From CADEEN01 sp963840805 (GTDB lineage: Bacteria > Pseudomonadota > Gammaproteobacteria > Burkholderiales > Burkholderiaceae_C), in NCBI GenBank assembly GCA_963840805.1, contig CAWJAJ010000017.1:930001-994000 (forward strand): a DNA stretch of 64,000 nt, read 5' to 3'. Position numbers and translations under genes: made by a program. The notes beneath the pieces are model-generated. The model did not search any database, was not told the DNA's origin, and saw only the letters and a program-made list of their open reading frames with translations. Below, piece by piece: positions 34,546 through 45,174 of this stretch (positions are counted from its first letter, which is position 1; the number at the start of each line of letters is the position of its first letter).

Positions 34546-35870
34546 GCGATCGCACCGTCCCCGCGCCGGTCTCGTTCTGGGCCGCCTTCAGGTTCTGGCT
34601 CGAGCTCGGCTTCATCAGCTTCGGCGGCCCTGCCGGGCAGATCGCGATCATGCATACCGAGCTGGTCGAGCGCCGGCGCTGGATCAGCGAGCAGCGTTTC
34701 CTGCATGCGCTGAACTACTGCATGGTGCTGCCCGGCCCCGAGGCGCAGCAGCTCGCCACCTACATCGGCTGGCTGATGCACCGCAGCTGGGGCGGCATCG
34801 TCGCCGGCGCGCTGTTCGTGCTGCCGTCGCTGTTCATCCTGATCGCGCTGTCGTGGATCTACCTGCGCTTCGGCAACCTGCCGCTGGTGGCCGGCATCTT
34901 CTACGGCCTGAAGCCCGCCGTCACCGCACTGGTGCTGCACGCCGCACACCGCATCGGCACGCGGGCGCTGAAGAACGGCTGGATGTGGGGCATCGCCGCG
35001 CTGGCCTTCGTCGCCATCTTCGCGTTCGACACGCCGTTTCCGGCCATCGTGGTCGCCGCCGCGCTGATCGGCCACTTCGGCGCACGCCGCTGGCCGCAGG
35101 TGTTTGCGCTCGGTGGCGGGCACGGCAGCGCGAAGGCCGGCTACGGCCCGGCGCTGATCGATAACGACACGCCGACGCCGATCCATGCTCGCTTTTCTCG
35201 CGGCCGCCTCGTGCGCGTGACTGCGGTCGGGTTGGCCCTGTGGGCGCTGGTGATGGCCGTGCTGGTCGCCACGCAGGGCTTGCACGGCACGCTTGCCGCG
35301 ATGGGTTGGTTCTTCACCAAGGCCGCGCTGCTCACCTTCGGCGGCGCCTACGCGGTGCTGCCCTATGTCTACCAGGGCGCGGTCGAGCAGCACCAATGGC
35401 TCACTGGCGCGCAGATGATCGACGGGCTGGCGCTCGGCGAAACCACCCCGGGGCCGCTGATCATGGTCGTGGCCTTCGTCGGCTTCGTCGGCGGCTGGGT
35501 CAAACAGGTGCTCGGCCCCGAGGCGCTGTTCGCCGGCGCCGCGCTGGCGGCCGGCGTCGCGACCTTCTTCACCTTCCTGCCGTCGTTCGTGTTCATCCTT
35601 GCCGGCGGCCCCTTGGTCGAGTCCACCCACGGCAAGCTGGGGTTCACCGCGCCGCTGTCGGCGATCACCGCGGCCGTGGTCGGCGTGATCGTCAACCTGG
35701 CGCTGTTCTTCGCCTACCACGTGCTGTGGCCCAAGGGCTTCGGCGCGGGCTTCGATCTGCCGTCGGCCGTCATCGCCGCAGCTGCGGCGATCGCCCTGTT
35801 TCGCTTCAAGGTCGGGGTGTTGCCGTTGCTCGGCGCCTGTGGCGCGGCCGGGATAATCACCGGGTGGTGA
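34542..35870 (+). CDS. chrA: chromate efflux transporter ChrA
   Basis: A 442-residue long-form CHR transporter with two homologous halves. The first half begins FWLELGFISFGGPAGQIAIM and has the conserved LPGPEAQQLATYIGW; the second repeats the pattern as FFTKAALLTFGGAYAVLPYV and GLALGETTPGPLIMVV. About ten transmembrane segments. It exports chromate using the proton gradient or sulfate exchange. The start overlaps chrB and the stop overlaps the GTG start of mnmA, so three unrelated functions are strung together by coupled translation. Confidence 0.94.
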   Translation: MSDRTVPAPVSFWAAFRFWLELGFISFGGPAGQIAIMHTELVERRRWISEQRFLHALNYCMVLPGPEAQQLATYIGWLMHRSWGGIVAGALFVLPSLFILIALSWIYLRFGNLPLVAGIFYGLKPAVTALVLHAAHRIGTRALKNGWMWGIAALAFVAIFAFDTPFPAIVVAAALIGHFGARRWPQVFALGGGHGSAKAGYGPALIDNDTPTPIHARFSRGRLVRVTAVGLALWALVMAVLVATQGLHGTLAAMGWFFTKAALLTFGGAYAVLPYVYQGAVEQHQWLTGAQMIDGLALGETTPGPLIMVVAFVGFVGGWVKQVLGPEALFAGAALAAGVATFFTFLPSFVFILAGGPLVESTHGKLGFTAPLSAITAAVVGVIVNLALFFAYHVLWPKGFGAGFDLPSAVIAAAAAIALFRFKVGVLPLLGACGAAGIITGW

Positions 35871-37006
35871 GCAGCAGCAAGCAACGTCGCGTCGTGGTCG
35901 GTCTGTCGGGCGGGGTCGATTCGGCCGTCAGCGCCTACCTGCTCAAGCAACAGGGCTTCGAGGTCGTCGGCCTGTTCATGAAGAACTGGGAGGATGACGA
36001 CGACAGCGAATACTGCTCGTCGAACATCGATTTCGTCGACGCCGCCGCGGTGGCCGACGTGCTCGGCATCGAGATCGAGCATGTCAACTTCGCCGCCGAG
36101 TACAGGGACCGCGTCTTCGCCGAGTTCCTGCGCGAGTACCGGGCCGGCCGCACCCCCAACCCCGACGTGCTGTGCAACGCCGAGATCAAGTTCAAGGCCT
36201 TTCTGGACCATGCGCTGCGGCTCGGTGCCGAGCACATTGCGACAGGTCACTATGCCCGGGTTCGTGAATGCGACGGCCGCTTCGAGCTGCTGAAGGGCCT
36301 CGATCCGGCCAAGGACCAGAGCTACTTCCTGCACCGCCTGAACCAGGCGCAACTCTCACGCACGCTGTTCCCGGTCGGCGAGCTGAAGAAGACCGAGGTG
36401 CGCCGCATCGCGGCCGAGATCGGGCTGCCGAACGCGAAGAAGAAGGATTCGACCGGCATCTGCTTCATCGGCGAGCGGCCGTTCCGCGAGTTCCTCAACC
36501 GCTACCTGAGCCATGAGCCCGGCGCGATCGAAGACGAGCGCGGGCGGCGCGTCGGCCGCCATGTCGGGCTGTCGTTCTACACGCTGGGCCAGCGCCAGGG
36601 GCTGGGCATCGGCGGCGTCAAGGGCCGGGCCGATGCCGGCGGCGAACACGCGCCGTGGTTCGTCGCGCGCAAGGACCTCGAGCGCAACGTGCTCGTCGTC
36701 GTGCAGGGCCATGAGCACCCGGCGCTGCTGTCGAGTGCGTTGCAAGCCGATGACGTGAGCTGGGTGGCGGGCGTCGCGCCGGCGGCCGGCGCCTATGCCG
36801 CCAAGACACGCTATCGCCAGAGCGACGCCGCCTGCCGCTTCGCGCCGGCCGCCGACGGCGGCTTTGCGCTGACCTTCGACGCTCCGCAATGGGCCGTCAC
36901 ACCGGGCCAGAGCGCCGTGCTCTACGACGGCGAAGTCTGCCTGGGCGGTGGCGTGATCGCGGCGGCCGAGCCGTTCGGGGGCAAGGCCGCCGCGTCTTGC
37001 GCATAG
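35867..37006 (+). CDS. mnmA: tRNA-specific 2-thiouridylase MnmA
   Basis: A 379-residue enzyme that installs sulfur at U34 of tRNAs for Lys, Glu and Gln. PP-loop GLSGGVDSAVSAYLL near the N-terminus, FMKNWEDDD, catalytic cysteine in NPDVLCNAEIKF, KDQSYFLHRL, second cysteine in STGICFIGERPF and LGQRQGLGIGG are all in place. Two adjacent GTG codons (35864, 35867) can serve as start; the second overlaps the chrA stop. Being immediately behind chrA is unusual for mnmA and may simply reflect a lost promoter. Confidence 0.95.
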   Translation: MSSSKQRRVVVGLSGGVDSAVSAYLLKQQGFEVVGLFMKNWEDDDDSEYCSSNIDFVDAAAVADVLGIEIEHVNFAAEYRDRVFAEFLREYRAGRTPNPDVLCNAEIKFKAFLDHALRLGAEHIATGHYARVRECDGRFELLKGLDPAKDQSYFLHRLNQAQLSRTLFPVGELKKTEVRRIAAEIGLPNAKKKDSTGICFIGERPFREFLNRYLSHEPGAIEDERGRRVGRHVGLSFYTLGQRQGLGIGGVKGRADAGGEHAPWFVARKDLERNVLVVVQGHEHPALLSSALQADDVSWVAGVAPAAGAYAAKTRYRQSDAACRFAPAADGGFALTFDAPQWAVTPGQSAVLYDGEVCLGGGVIAAAEPFGGKAAASCA

Positions 37007-37010
37007 CGCT

Positions 37011-37976
37011 TCAGTTGCCCAGATTGGGCAGCAGCACCTTGTTGATCACATGGATCACGCCGTTGCTGGCGCGCACGTCCACCGCAATGATGTTGGCAGG
37101 CGTGGTCGTGGTATCCGTGATCGTGGCGATCACCGGCGCCGTGCCTGCGTCGATCGTGATCGACTGACCGGACAGCGTGGCCACCGGCGTGCCAAAGGGG
37201 ATAGCGGTGGAAAGCACTTGGCTGCCCAGCACGTGGTAGGTCAGCACGGTCGACAATTGCGGGGCCGTCAGCCCGGCCACGGTGGTCGCGATCGGCGCGA
37301 AGGCATCGTTGGTCGGTGCGAACACCGTGAACGGTCCGGTGGCGCTGAGGTCGTCAGCCAGGCCGGCCGACACCACCGCACCGACCAATGTCGAGAACGC
37401 CGCCGGGTTGGCCTGCGCCATCTGCACCACAGTCAATACGCCAGGCGGTACCAGCACTTTGTCGATGGCGTGGAACACGCCGTTGCTCGCCGGCACATCG
37501 GCGATCGTCACCGTCGCCTGGTCCAGCACAGCGTCGCCGAACTTCACGCCGCCAGTCGTGCTCACGGCCAGGGTGGCGGCGTTGCCGGCGAAGTTGTAGA
37601 TCGTTGCCTGCGAGGCACCACCGGCCACCAGATCGGCCGCAGTCTTGCGGGCGGGCAGCACGTGGTAGCTGAGGATGCTGGCCAAGGCGCTGGCCGGCAG
37701 GGCATTGACCATCTCGGTGGCGGTGGCAAAACCCAGGCGTGTGGCCAGCGTCCCGAAGGCCGCATCGGTGGGGCCCAGGACTGTCAGGTTCGCCGCCGGG
37801 TCGCTCAGGGCCGTGACCAGGTTGGCCTTTGTGGCAGCCGCCACCAAGGCAGTGAATCCGTTTTGCTGGGCTGTCTGCGCCAGGTTGGCCTGTGGGGGAT
37901 CGTCACTCCCGCCGCAAGCGCTCACTAGCGAGACAGTCATTATTACTGCTGAAACCTTCATCAACCAGTGCTTCAT
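37011..37976 (-). CDS. lipoprotein with two fasciclin (FAS1) domains
   Basis: A 321-residue protein from ATG 37976. A hydrophobic signal ends in a lipobox (LVSACGGSDD), so the protein should be lipid-anchored. Two FAS1 domains follow (about residues 35-165 and 175-318), each with an LTVLGPTDAAF or FTVFAPTNDAF H1 motif and a YHVLPAR or YHVLGSQ H2 motif. FAS1 proteins mediate adhesion or matrix contact. Converges on mnmA with four bases between stops. A good promoter lies about 90-115 bases upstream. Confidence 0.9.
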   Translation of the reverse strand: MKHWLMKVSAVIMTVSLVSACGGSDDPPQANLAQTAQQNGFTALVAAATKANLVTALSDPAANLTVLGPTDAAFGTLATRLGFATATEMVNALPASALASILSYHVLPARKTAADLVAGGASQATIYNFAGNAATLAVSTTGGVKFGDAVLDQATVTIADVPASNGVFHAIDKVLVPPGVLTVVQMAQANPAAFSTLVGAVVSAGLADDLSATGPFTVFAPTNDAFAPIATTVAGLTAPQLSTVLTYHVLGSQVLSTAIPFGTPVATLSGQSITIDAGTAPVIATITDTTTTPANIIAVDVRASNGVIHVINKVLLPNLGN

Positions 37977-38388
37977 TGATCGGTACTCCGTTCAGGGTGG
38001 CCCTCGGGACAGTCCTGGCTCATGGGCCTCGCTGCTGCGATGCATAGAACTGTTAAGGGCAAATTTTATACTATGCAGTTCACCATTTCAACTGATCAGT
38101 ATTACTCTTCATCCTCAAGGGGGATCGCCGCGCGACCGCCCACTGCGGCAAGGAACGCCCACCAACGAGCCAGGGTGCGGCGACCACGGCGCCGACTGGC
38201 TCCGGCGCCAGCAGGCTGTGACCGCGCAAACCGCGCAAGGTGGCCAGCGTGAGGGCCGCGATCACCAACATGGCCAGGGCCGGCGCTAGGCCGTGCAGGC
38301 CCATCACGATGGCCAACCAACTAAGGGCGTGGAATTTCAGCCGCGTGGCGTGGCGGGGGGCATCAAGGCGAGCTTGCCGCAGCCGCCG
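37977..38388. other. 412-base stretch without a convincing gene
   Basis: Holds the fasciclin-gene promoter and, upstream of it, GC-rich sequence. A minus-strand frame of 78 codons (38080-38316) starts with a hydrophobic helix (GLAPALAMLVIAALTLATLR) but then has no recognisable domain and runs over the promoter. It may be the remnant of a membrane-protein gene; I do not call it. Confidence 0.4.
38063..38091 (-). promoter_or_regulatory. sigma-70-type promoter of the fasciclin gene
   Basis: On the minus strand TTGAAA (38091-38086) and TAAAAT (38068-38063) are separated by 17 bases, a near-consensus -35/-10 pair in an A/T-rich island of otherwise GC-rich DNA. It points at the ATG at 37976, leaving a leader of about 80 bases. 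Confidence 0.65.
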
Positions 38389-38838
38389 TCACTTCAGCCG
38401 CGCACCCGTCGCATCGAACACCTGCACGCTGATGTCGATGCCGGCGCGCACGCTTTGCGTCACGGTGCAGAAATCCTCGAACTGCGCCAGCGCCCGATCG
38501 AGGTGCTGCAGCGACGCGGCCGGCTGGCCCAGCGTCAGCACGACGTCGATGGCCTTCACGCGCAGCCGGCCTTCGGTGTTGCGCCCGACCTCGGTGTCGA
38601 CGTCGACACCGATCGGCTCGGGCTGCTGCTTGTACTTGCGCAGCGAAAACAGCAACGATGCGGCGAGGCAGTTGCCCACTGCGGCGGCGAGCAACTGCTC
38701 CGGCGAGGGCCCTTGCCCGCTGCCCGTGGGCAGCGGCAAATCGGTCCGCAGCGGCGCGATGCCGGCACCGAACTGCACTTCGAACTGGAAGTCGCGCTGC
38801 TGCGCGAGGCGAATGGATTCATGGGTGTCGGCGGCCAT
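38389..38838 (-). CDS. OsmC-family protein
   Basis: A 149-residue OsmC/Ohr-fold protein. The two redox cysteines of the family are seen in AVGNCLAASLLFSLRK and FEDFCTVTQSVR, with GPSPEQLLAAA before the first. Such proteins reduce organic or fatty-acid hydroperoxides through a cysteine pair. The start at 38838 follows a GGAGCACC ribosome site. It lies downstream of ssb on the same strand, separated from it by a strong hairpin, so it is probably a separate transcript. Confidence 0.87.
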   Translation of the reverse strand: MAADTHESIRLAQQRDFQFEVQFGAGIAPLRTDLPLPTGSGQGPSPEQLLAAAVGNCLAASLLFSLRKYKQQPEPIGVDVDTEVGRNTEGRLRVKAIDVVLTLGQPAASLQHLDRALAQFEDFCTVTQSVRAGIDISVQVFDATGARLK

Positions 38839-38865
38839 CGGGTGCTCCTTTGGCGACCAAAGATA

Positions 38866-38886
38866 ACGCCCCGCGGTGCGGGGCGT
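38866..38886 (-). terminator. hairpin terminator downstream of ssb
   Basis: A perfect nine-base-pair stem (ACGCCCCGC with GCGGGGCGT) and three-base loop. On the minus strand it follows the ssb stop and is itself followed by TATCTTTGG. Confidence 0.65.
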
Positions 38887-38917
38887 GTTGCCGGGCCTCA
38901 AGCCAGGCGCAGTCCGA

Positions 38918-39391
38918 TCAGAACGGAATGTCGTCGTCCATGTCGTCGAAGCCGGTCGACGACTTCGGCGCTGCGGCGGCTGGCCGCCCTGCCGCCGGCC
39001 GCGGCGCCGGTGCGCTGCGCTGGCCGCCGCCCATCTCGTCGCCGCCGCCCGCGCCCTCGCGGCTGCCGAGCAACTGCATCTGGTCGGCGACGATCTCCGT
39101 CGTGTACTTCTCGACGCCTTCCTTGTCGGTCCACTTGCGCGTCTTCAGCCGGCCCTCGACGTAGACCGGCCGGCCCTTCTTCAGGTACTCGCCCGCGATC
39201 TCGGCCAGACGGTCGTAGAACACCACGCGGTGCCACTCGGTCTCTTCCTGCTTCTCGCCGCTGGTCTTGTCCTTCCACTGCCGGCTGGTGGCGATCGTGA
39301 CATTGCAGATGGCCGAGCCGCTCGGCGCGTAGCGCACCTCCGGATCCTTGCCGAGGTTGCCGATGAGGATGACTTTGTTGACCGAGGCCAT
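38918..39391 (-). CDS. ssb: single-stranded DNA-binding protein
   Basis: A 157-residue SSB. The OB fold begins ASVNKVILIGNLGKDPEVRY; WHRVVFYDRLAEIAGEYLKK and VEGRLKTRKWTDKEG follow. A Gly/Pro/Ala-rich linker leads to the acidic tip DMDDDIPF, which recruits partner proteins. Start ATG 39391. It coats single-stranded DNA during replication and repair. Confidence 0.97.
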   Translation of the reverse strand: MASVNKVILIGNLGKDPEVRYAPSGSAICNVTIATSRQWKDKTSGEKQEETEWHRVVFYDRLAEIAGEYLKKGRPVYVEGRLKTRKWTDKEGVEKYTTEIVADQMQLLGSREGAGGGDEMGGGQRSAPAPRPAAGRPAAAAPKSSTGFDDMDDDIPF

Positions 39392-39475
39392 GGGGCGCTC
39401 CTTGCGCTGGCGGTGGAGGGAAGAGTCCGAGGCGTCGATGATACCGACGGGCCCGGGCCGCGCCGGCCCATCACG

Positions 39476-39964
39476 TCAGGGCTCGCCGTCCCAGTAATCG
39501 AGGCTCGCTGCACGGCGCTGGATCAGGCGGTGATCCTTGGCGAACGCAGCCACCTTGTCGGAGTCGGGATAGACGCACAGCTCTGGCCGCTCCTGCGTGC
39601 TGATGCTCAGGTACTTCATCGGCGCGTCGGAGGTGTTGACGAACTGGTGCGGGTATTCGGGACCGGCCGGGATGAAGACCACGTCACCGGCGCGCACCGG
39701 CAGCGTTTCGCCGGCCACCCGCAGCGACCCCTGGCCTTCGAGGATCACGAACATCTCCTCCTGCGCCAGGTGGTAGTGGTACGGGCACGAGCGCATGCCC
39801 GGTGCCAGGATGTCGAATCCGGCGCCGAGCTTGGTGGCCGCGGTGCCGTCGGAGACGCCGCCGCAGAGGGTGTCGTACAGCGGCTCACGCCACTGGCGCT
39901 CGAGCTTGACGTCATCGAGATTGCGGATCAGTTGGCGGCGCAGCACTGCGGCGGATTCGGTCAT
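39476..39964 (-). CDS. cupin-domain protein
   Basis: A 162-residue single-domain cupin. Motif 1 is in CPYHYHLAQEEMFVILEG, motif 2 in GDVVFIPAGPEYPHQFVN, with the expected metal-binding His/Glu/His. The N-terminal 45 residues (RQLIRNLDDVKLERQW) and C-terminal SLDYWDGEP are characteristic of small cupins that act as dioxygenases, isomerases or sugar-binding proteins. Function unknown. It is the last gene of a five-gene minus-strand operon, starting at an ATGA shared with the preceding flavin-protein gene. Confidence 0.85.
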   Translation of the reverse strand: MTESAAVLRRQLIRNLDDVKLERQWREPLYDTLCGGVSDGTAATKLGAGFDILAPGMRSCPYHYHLAQEEMFVILEGQGSLRVAGETLPVRAGDVVFIPAGPEYPHQFVNTSDAPMKYLSISTQERPELCVYPDSDKVAAFAKDHRLIQRRAASLDYWDGEP

Positions 39965-40636
39965 GGCGGCCCTCGGCTGTCGGGGGCGCCATCCTCGCAC
40001 GGCGCGGTCGCGCCACAGGTGCAGCCCGTCCTGGCGCGCCGGGTCGTCGCGCGCCAGCACGTCGCGGAAGGCGTCCATGCGTTTCCATTTCGGCACCGGC
40101 GCGGCCTGCCCGGCACGCGGTACGTACGGCGAAGCCTCGACCACGGCCATGCGGTGGATGTAGCGCGGGCAGTTGGGGAAGATGCGCAGCGCGCGCACGC
40201 GCACGACGAGCTGCGCACCCTCGAAGCGGGCCCGCAACGGGTCGTCCGCGCTGACGCGCGCGAGCCCGTTGACGCGCAGCCGGTTCGGCCGCTCGAAGTC
40301 GATGAACAGCAGCGCCACGGCCGGATTGACCAGCACGTTGCCCAGGCTGCGGAACATGCCGTTGCCGTCGTAGCTGGGGAAGGCCAGTTCGTCGTCGCCG
40401 GTGACGCGGACGAATCCGGGATCGCCGCCCTTGTACGAGCAGTCGGGCTGGCCGCTCGTGTCGGCCGTGGCCAGGAAGAACAGGCTGCGGCTCTCGATGA
40501 ACGCGCGGTCCTCGGGCGTGAAGGTGTTGCGCCCGAGGCGCTCGTCGAGCCGGTCGGCCAGCGCGCGCGTGTCGAAGCGGTCCTGCAACTCGCGCATGCC
40601 GGCGTGGTAGGCGGGGGTCGGTTGGTTCTCACTCAC
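39961..40636 (-). CDS. pyridoxamine 5'-phosphate oxidase-fold (FMN-binding) protein
   Basis: About 224 residues from a GTG at 40636 (an ATG at 40597 is an alternative). The split-barrel FMN-binding fold is seen in RSLFFLATADTSGQPDCSYK, GFVRVTGDDELAFPSYDGNG, VALLFIDFERPNRLRVNG and ALRIFPNCPRYIHR. Family members are small flavin reductases or oxidases; the substrate is unknown. As read the frame continues in phase into the cupin gene with no stop. One extra base near the end would instead give a TGA overlapping the cupin ATG, the pattern used throughout this operon. Its start overlaps the nitrilase stop by eight bases. Confidence 0.8.
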
Positions 40637-41574
40637 GGTCTGCAAACTCCACCGGCGCGAAGGCGCGCGTATTGACTTGCAGGCGGAAGATGTCGGGTCG
40701 CGCGTAATGGCCCGACACATCCAGGCTGCGGTGGGCCAGCCCGACACGTTCGAGGTCGATCTCGGCCAGCAGCATGCCGAATTGCTCATGCATCGGGCCG
40801 GCGACGATCTTGCCGCCGGGGGCGACGACCACCGAGTCGCCGCTATTGATCCATTCGTCTGCGTCAGGATAGAGGGCCGCCTCGGCCAGCGACTCGTCGG
40901 CCAGGTCGCGCCCTTGCAAGGCGCAGCCGCTGCCGACGACCCAGCAGCCGCCTTCGCGGGCGATATGGCGCGCCGTTGCGATCCAGCGATCGCCGCTGTC
41001 GTAGGTCGGCGCGATGTACAGCTGCACGCCCTGCGCGTAGAGCGCAGCGCGCGCCAGCGGCATGTAGCTCTCCCAGCAGATCAGCGTGCCGATGCGGCCG
41101 CAGGGCGTGTCGATCGACCTTCAGACCGCTGGCGTCGCCCTGGCCCCAGACCATGCGCTCGGGGTTGGTGGGCATCAGCTTGCGGTGGCGGTTGAGCAGG
41201 GTGCCGTCGGGCCCGATCACGACCACGCTGTTGTACAGCGTGCCGCGGCTGTAGGTGGCGTCGATTTCCTCGATGCCGCAGACGACGGTGACCCGGTGCT
41301 CCCTGGCCGCCTGGCGCAGAGGCAGCAGGTCGTCGCCGGCCAGACTGACGGCCTCGGTGCGCAGGCGTGCATGCAGGCGGTCGGCGAGGGCCATGTCGGG
41401 GCCCGGGCGCAGGCGCCAGACCCAGGCCGGGTAGCCTGGGATGAAGGCCTCCGGAAAGACCACCAGTTGCGCACCGGCTTGCGCTGCCTCGTGCAGTGCG
41501 CCGCATGCACGCGCCAGCGTGGCCGCGCGGTCGAGGAATGCAGGGGCCTGCTGGATGACGGCGATGCTCGGCAT
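40629..41574 (-). CDS. nitrilase/carbon-nitrogen hydrolase, one frameshift as read
   Basis: About 314 residues. The catalytic triad is complete: Glu in VVFPEAFIPGYP, Lys in NRHRKLMPTNPE and nucleophilic Cys in CWESYMPLARAALY, followed by APTYDSGDRW. The pattern is that of aliphatic/aromatic nitrilases, which turn nitriles into carboxylic acids and ammonia. The frame breaks near 41115: after GLKV one extra base must be dropped to give IDTPCGRIGTLICWESY. Starts at 41574. It is the third gene of the operon. Confidence 0.88.
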
Positions 41575-41597
41575 GGCGCTCCTCGTGTCGTGGCGAC

Positions 41598-41942
41598 CTA
41601 CGTGGTCTCGGCGGCCACGACCCACTTCTCGCCCGCGGCCGTGCCGTTGCGGACCATGGTCAGCGTGCCGTCGAGCTTTTCACCGCGGATGTGGCCGGCC
41701 CAGCGCAGCTTACCGTACTGGGCGCTCTCGGTTTCGGCCTCGAAGACGACGGCGTCGCCCACCGCGCGGGTGCGGTAGGCACCGTCGCCGTAGCCGTAAC
41801 GGTCGCAGGCAGTCGAGCGGAAGCGGCCGTGCTCGAAGATCAGCGTGTCGGCATCGCCCGAGGTCTTGCCGCGCTCGAGCACCACGCCGTCGAAGCGGCG
41901 GCCGTCGAGCAATGACGACGAATTGGCGGGAAGTGCACTCAT
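41598..41942 (-). CDS. conserved-looking protein of unknown function
   Basis: A 114-residue protein with no motif I recognise. It is soluble, beta-rich by pattern and contains FEHGRFRSTACDRYGYGDG and GHIRGEKLDGTLTMVRNG, suggesting a small barrel or lipocalin-like fold. The first base of its ATG overlaps the methyltransferase stop (ATGA) and the nitrilase starts 23 bases after its stop, so it is firmly part of the operon and is probably a true gene. Confidence 0.7.
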   Translation of the reverse strand: MSALPANSSSLLDGRRFDGVVLERGKTSGDADTLIFEHGRFRSTACDRYGYGDGAYRTRAVGDAVVFEAETESAQYGKLRWAGHIRGEKLDGTLTMVRNGTAAGEKWVVAAETT

Positions 41943-42994
41943 GGTCTGGCCTCGTAGATCAGGTTGAAGGGGGTTTGTGTCGCGCGCCGGAAGCGTGTGA
42001 AGCCGCCGTCGGCGACGACGCGCCCGATGCGTGCCTCGCCGGCCTGCGCGCCCAGGCAGGCGCCGACCTCCTGCGCGCGCGAGGTCGGTGTGCAGATGAA
42101 CGCGGAGGCCGAGTAGAAGACGCGGCCGACCGGGTTGAGGTTGTCCTCCAGGCGATCGTTGGCAAACGGCTCGACGATCAGCCAGGTGCCGTCCGGCTTC
42201 AGGCTCTGCTTCACGTGGACTGCGGCGCCGACGGGATCGCCCATGTCGTGCAAGCAATCGAAGACGGCGACGAGGTCGTAGTCCTGGCCGGGGAAGTTCT
42301 TCGCCGCGGCGACGTCGAAGTGCACGCGATCGGCGACGCCGGCCTTGGCGGCCGAGGCGCGCGCCACCTCGATGGAGGGCGCGTGGTAGTCGAAGCCGAC
42401 GAAGCTCGAGGCCGGGAAGGCCTGCGCCATGATGATCGTCGAGGCGCCGTGCCCGCAGCCGACGTCGGCGACCCGCGCGCCGGCTTCGAGCCGGGCCTGC
42501 ACGCCTTCGAGCGCCGGGATCCACTGGCTCACCAGGTTGGCGGCGTAGCCGGGCCGGAAGAAGCGCTCGGTGCCATGAAACAGCGAAGGGTCGTGCTCGT
42601 GCCAGCCCAGGCCCAGGCCGGTGCGCATCGCCGCGGCCATCTTCGGGATGGCCTTGAACTGCGCCACCGCGATCTGGAAGGCGCCGGGAATGAAGGCCGG
42701 GCTGCCTTCCTCGGCGAGCGCGAGGGCCTGCTCCTCGCTCAGCGAGAAGGTTTCGCTGGCCGGGTCGTATTGCACATAGCCGCTGGCGGCCTGCGCCGAC
42801 AGCCATTCGCGCAGGTAGCGCGCGTCGGTTTCGGTGCGGCGCGCCAGTTCGTCGACGGTGGCCGGCCTGCCGGCGAGCTTCTTGTACAGGCCGAGTTGAT
42901 CGCCGACGACCACCGTCGCAGCGTGCATCACGGCCCCCAGGTCGCTCACGAAGTGGCCCATGAAGGCATTCAGCTTGGTTTCGTCGATGGCCAT
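41939..42994 (-). CDS. SAM-dependent methyltransferase with winged-helix N-terminal domain
   Basis: A 351-residue protein from ATG 42994, with AAAGGGG upstream. The N-terminal 90 residues form a winged helix (LGLYKKLAGRPATVDELARR, then DARYLREWLSAQAASGY) as in O-methyltransferase dimerisation domains. The Rossmann domain has VADVGCGHGASTIIMAQAFP, FVGFDYHAPSIEVAR and DCLHDMGDP. It probably methylates a small molecule; the substrate is unknown. It is the first gene of the methyltransferase/114-residue protein/nitrilase/PPOX/cupin operon. Confidence 0.87.
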   Translation of the reverse strand: MAIDETKLNAFMGHFVSDLGAVMHAATVVVGDQLGLYKKLAGRPATVDELARRTETDARYLREWLSAQAASGYVQYDPASETFSLSEEQALALAEEGSPAFIPGAFQIAVAQFKAIPKMAAAMRTGLGLGWHEHDPSLFHGTERFFRPGYAANLVSQWIPALEGVQARLEAGARVADVGCGHGASTIIMAQAFPASSFVGFDYHAPSIEVARASAAKAGVADRVHFDVAAAKNFPGQDYDLVAVFDCLHDMGDPVGAAVHVKQSLKPDGTWLIVEPFANDRLEDNLNPVGRVFYSASAFICTPTSRAQEVGACLGAQAGEARIGRVVADGGFTRFRRATQTPFNLIYEARP

Positions 42995-43170
42995 CGCACT
43001 GCCCCTTTCCGCGGTCTGGCGGCCTGACACGCCGGCCGCTGGGTTCGGACCCCCGGGATCCAAGGCCCCAATGTTTGCGCCGATGCGGGGGCGTCGCCAA
43101 TACGCAGCCTTGCGTAACTGCGCGGAGGAGCCAGCCCGACGCGGCCGCGTCCCTTACCATCGCCGCCCAG

Positions 43171-45168
<1,998 letters not shown>

Positions 45169-45174
45169 GCCTGG

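Noticed and set aside
38080..38316. A 78-codon hydrophobic frame upstream of the fasciclin gene
   Set aside because: Only one hydrophobic helix, no ribosome site or homologue, and it overlaps the fasciclin promoter.
39476..40636. A genuine PPOX-cupin fusion protein
   Set aside because: The cupin has its own normal start in an ATGA context, and one extra base, as found widely in this window, would explain the missing stop; resequencing would decide.
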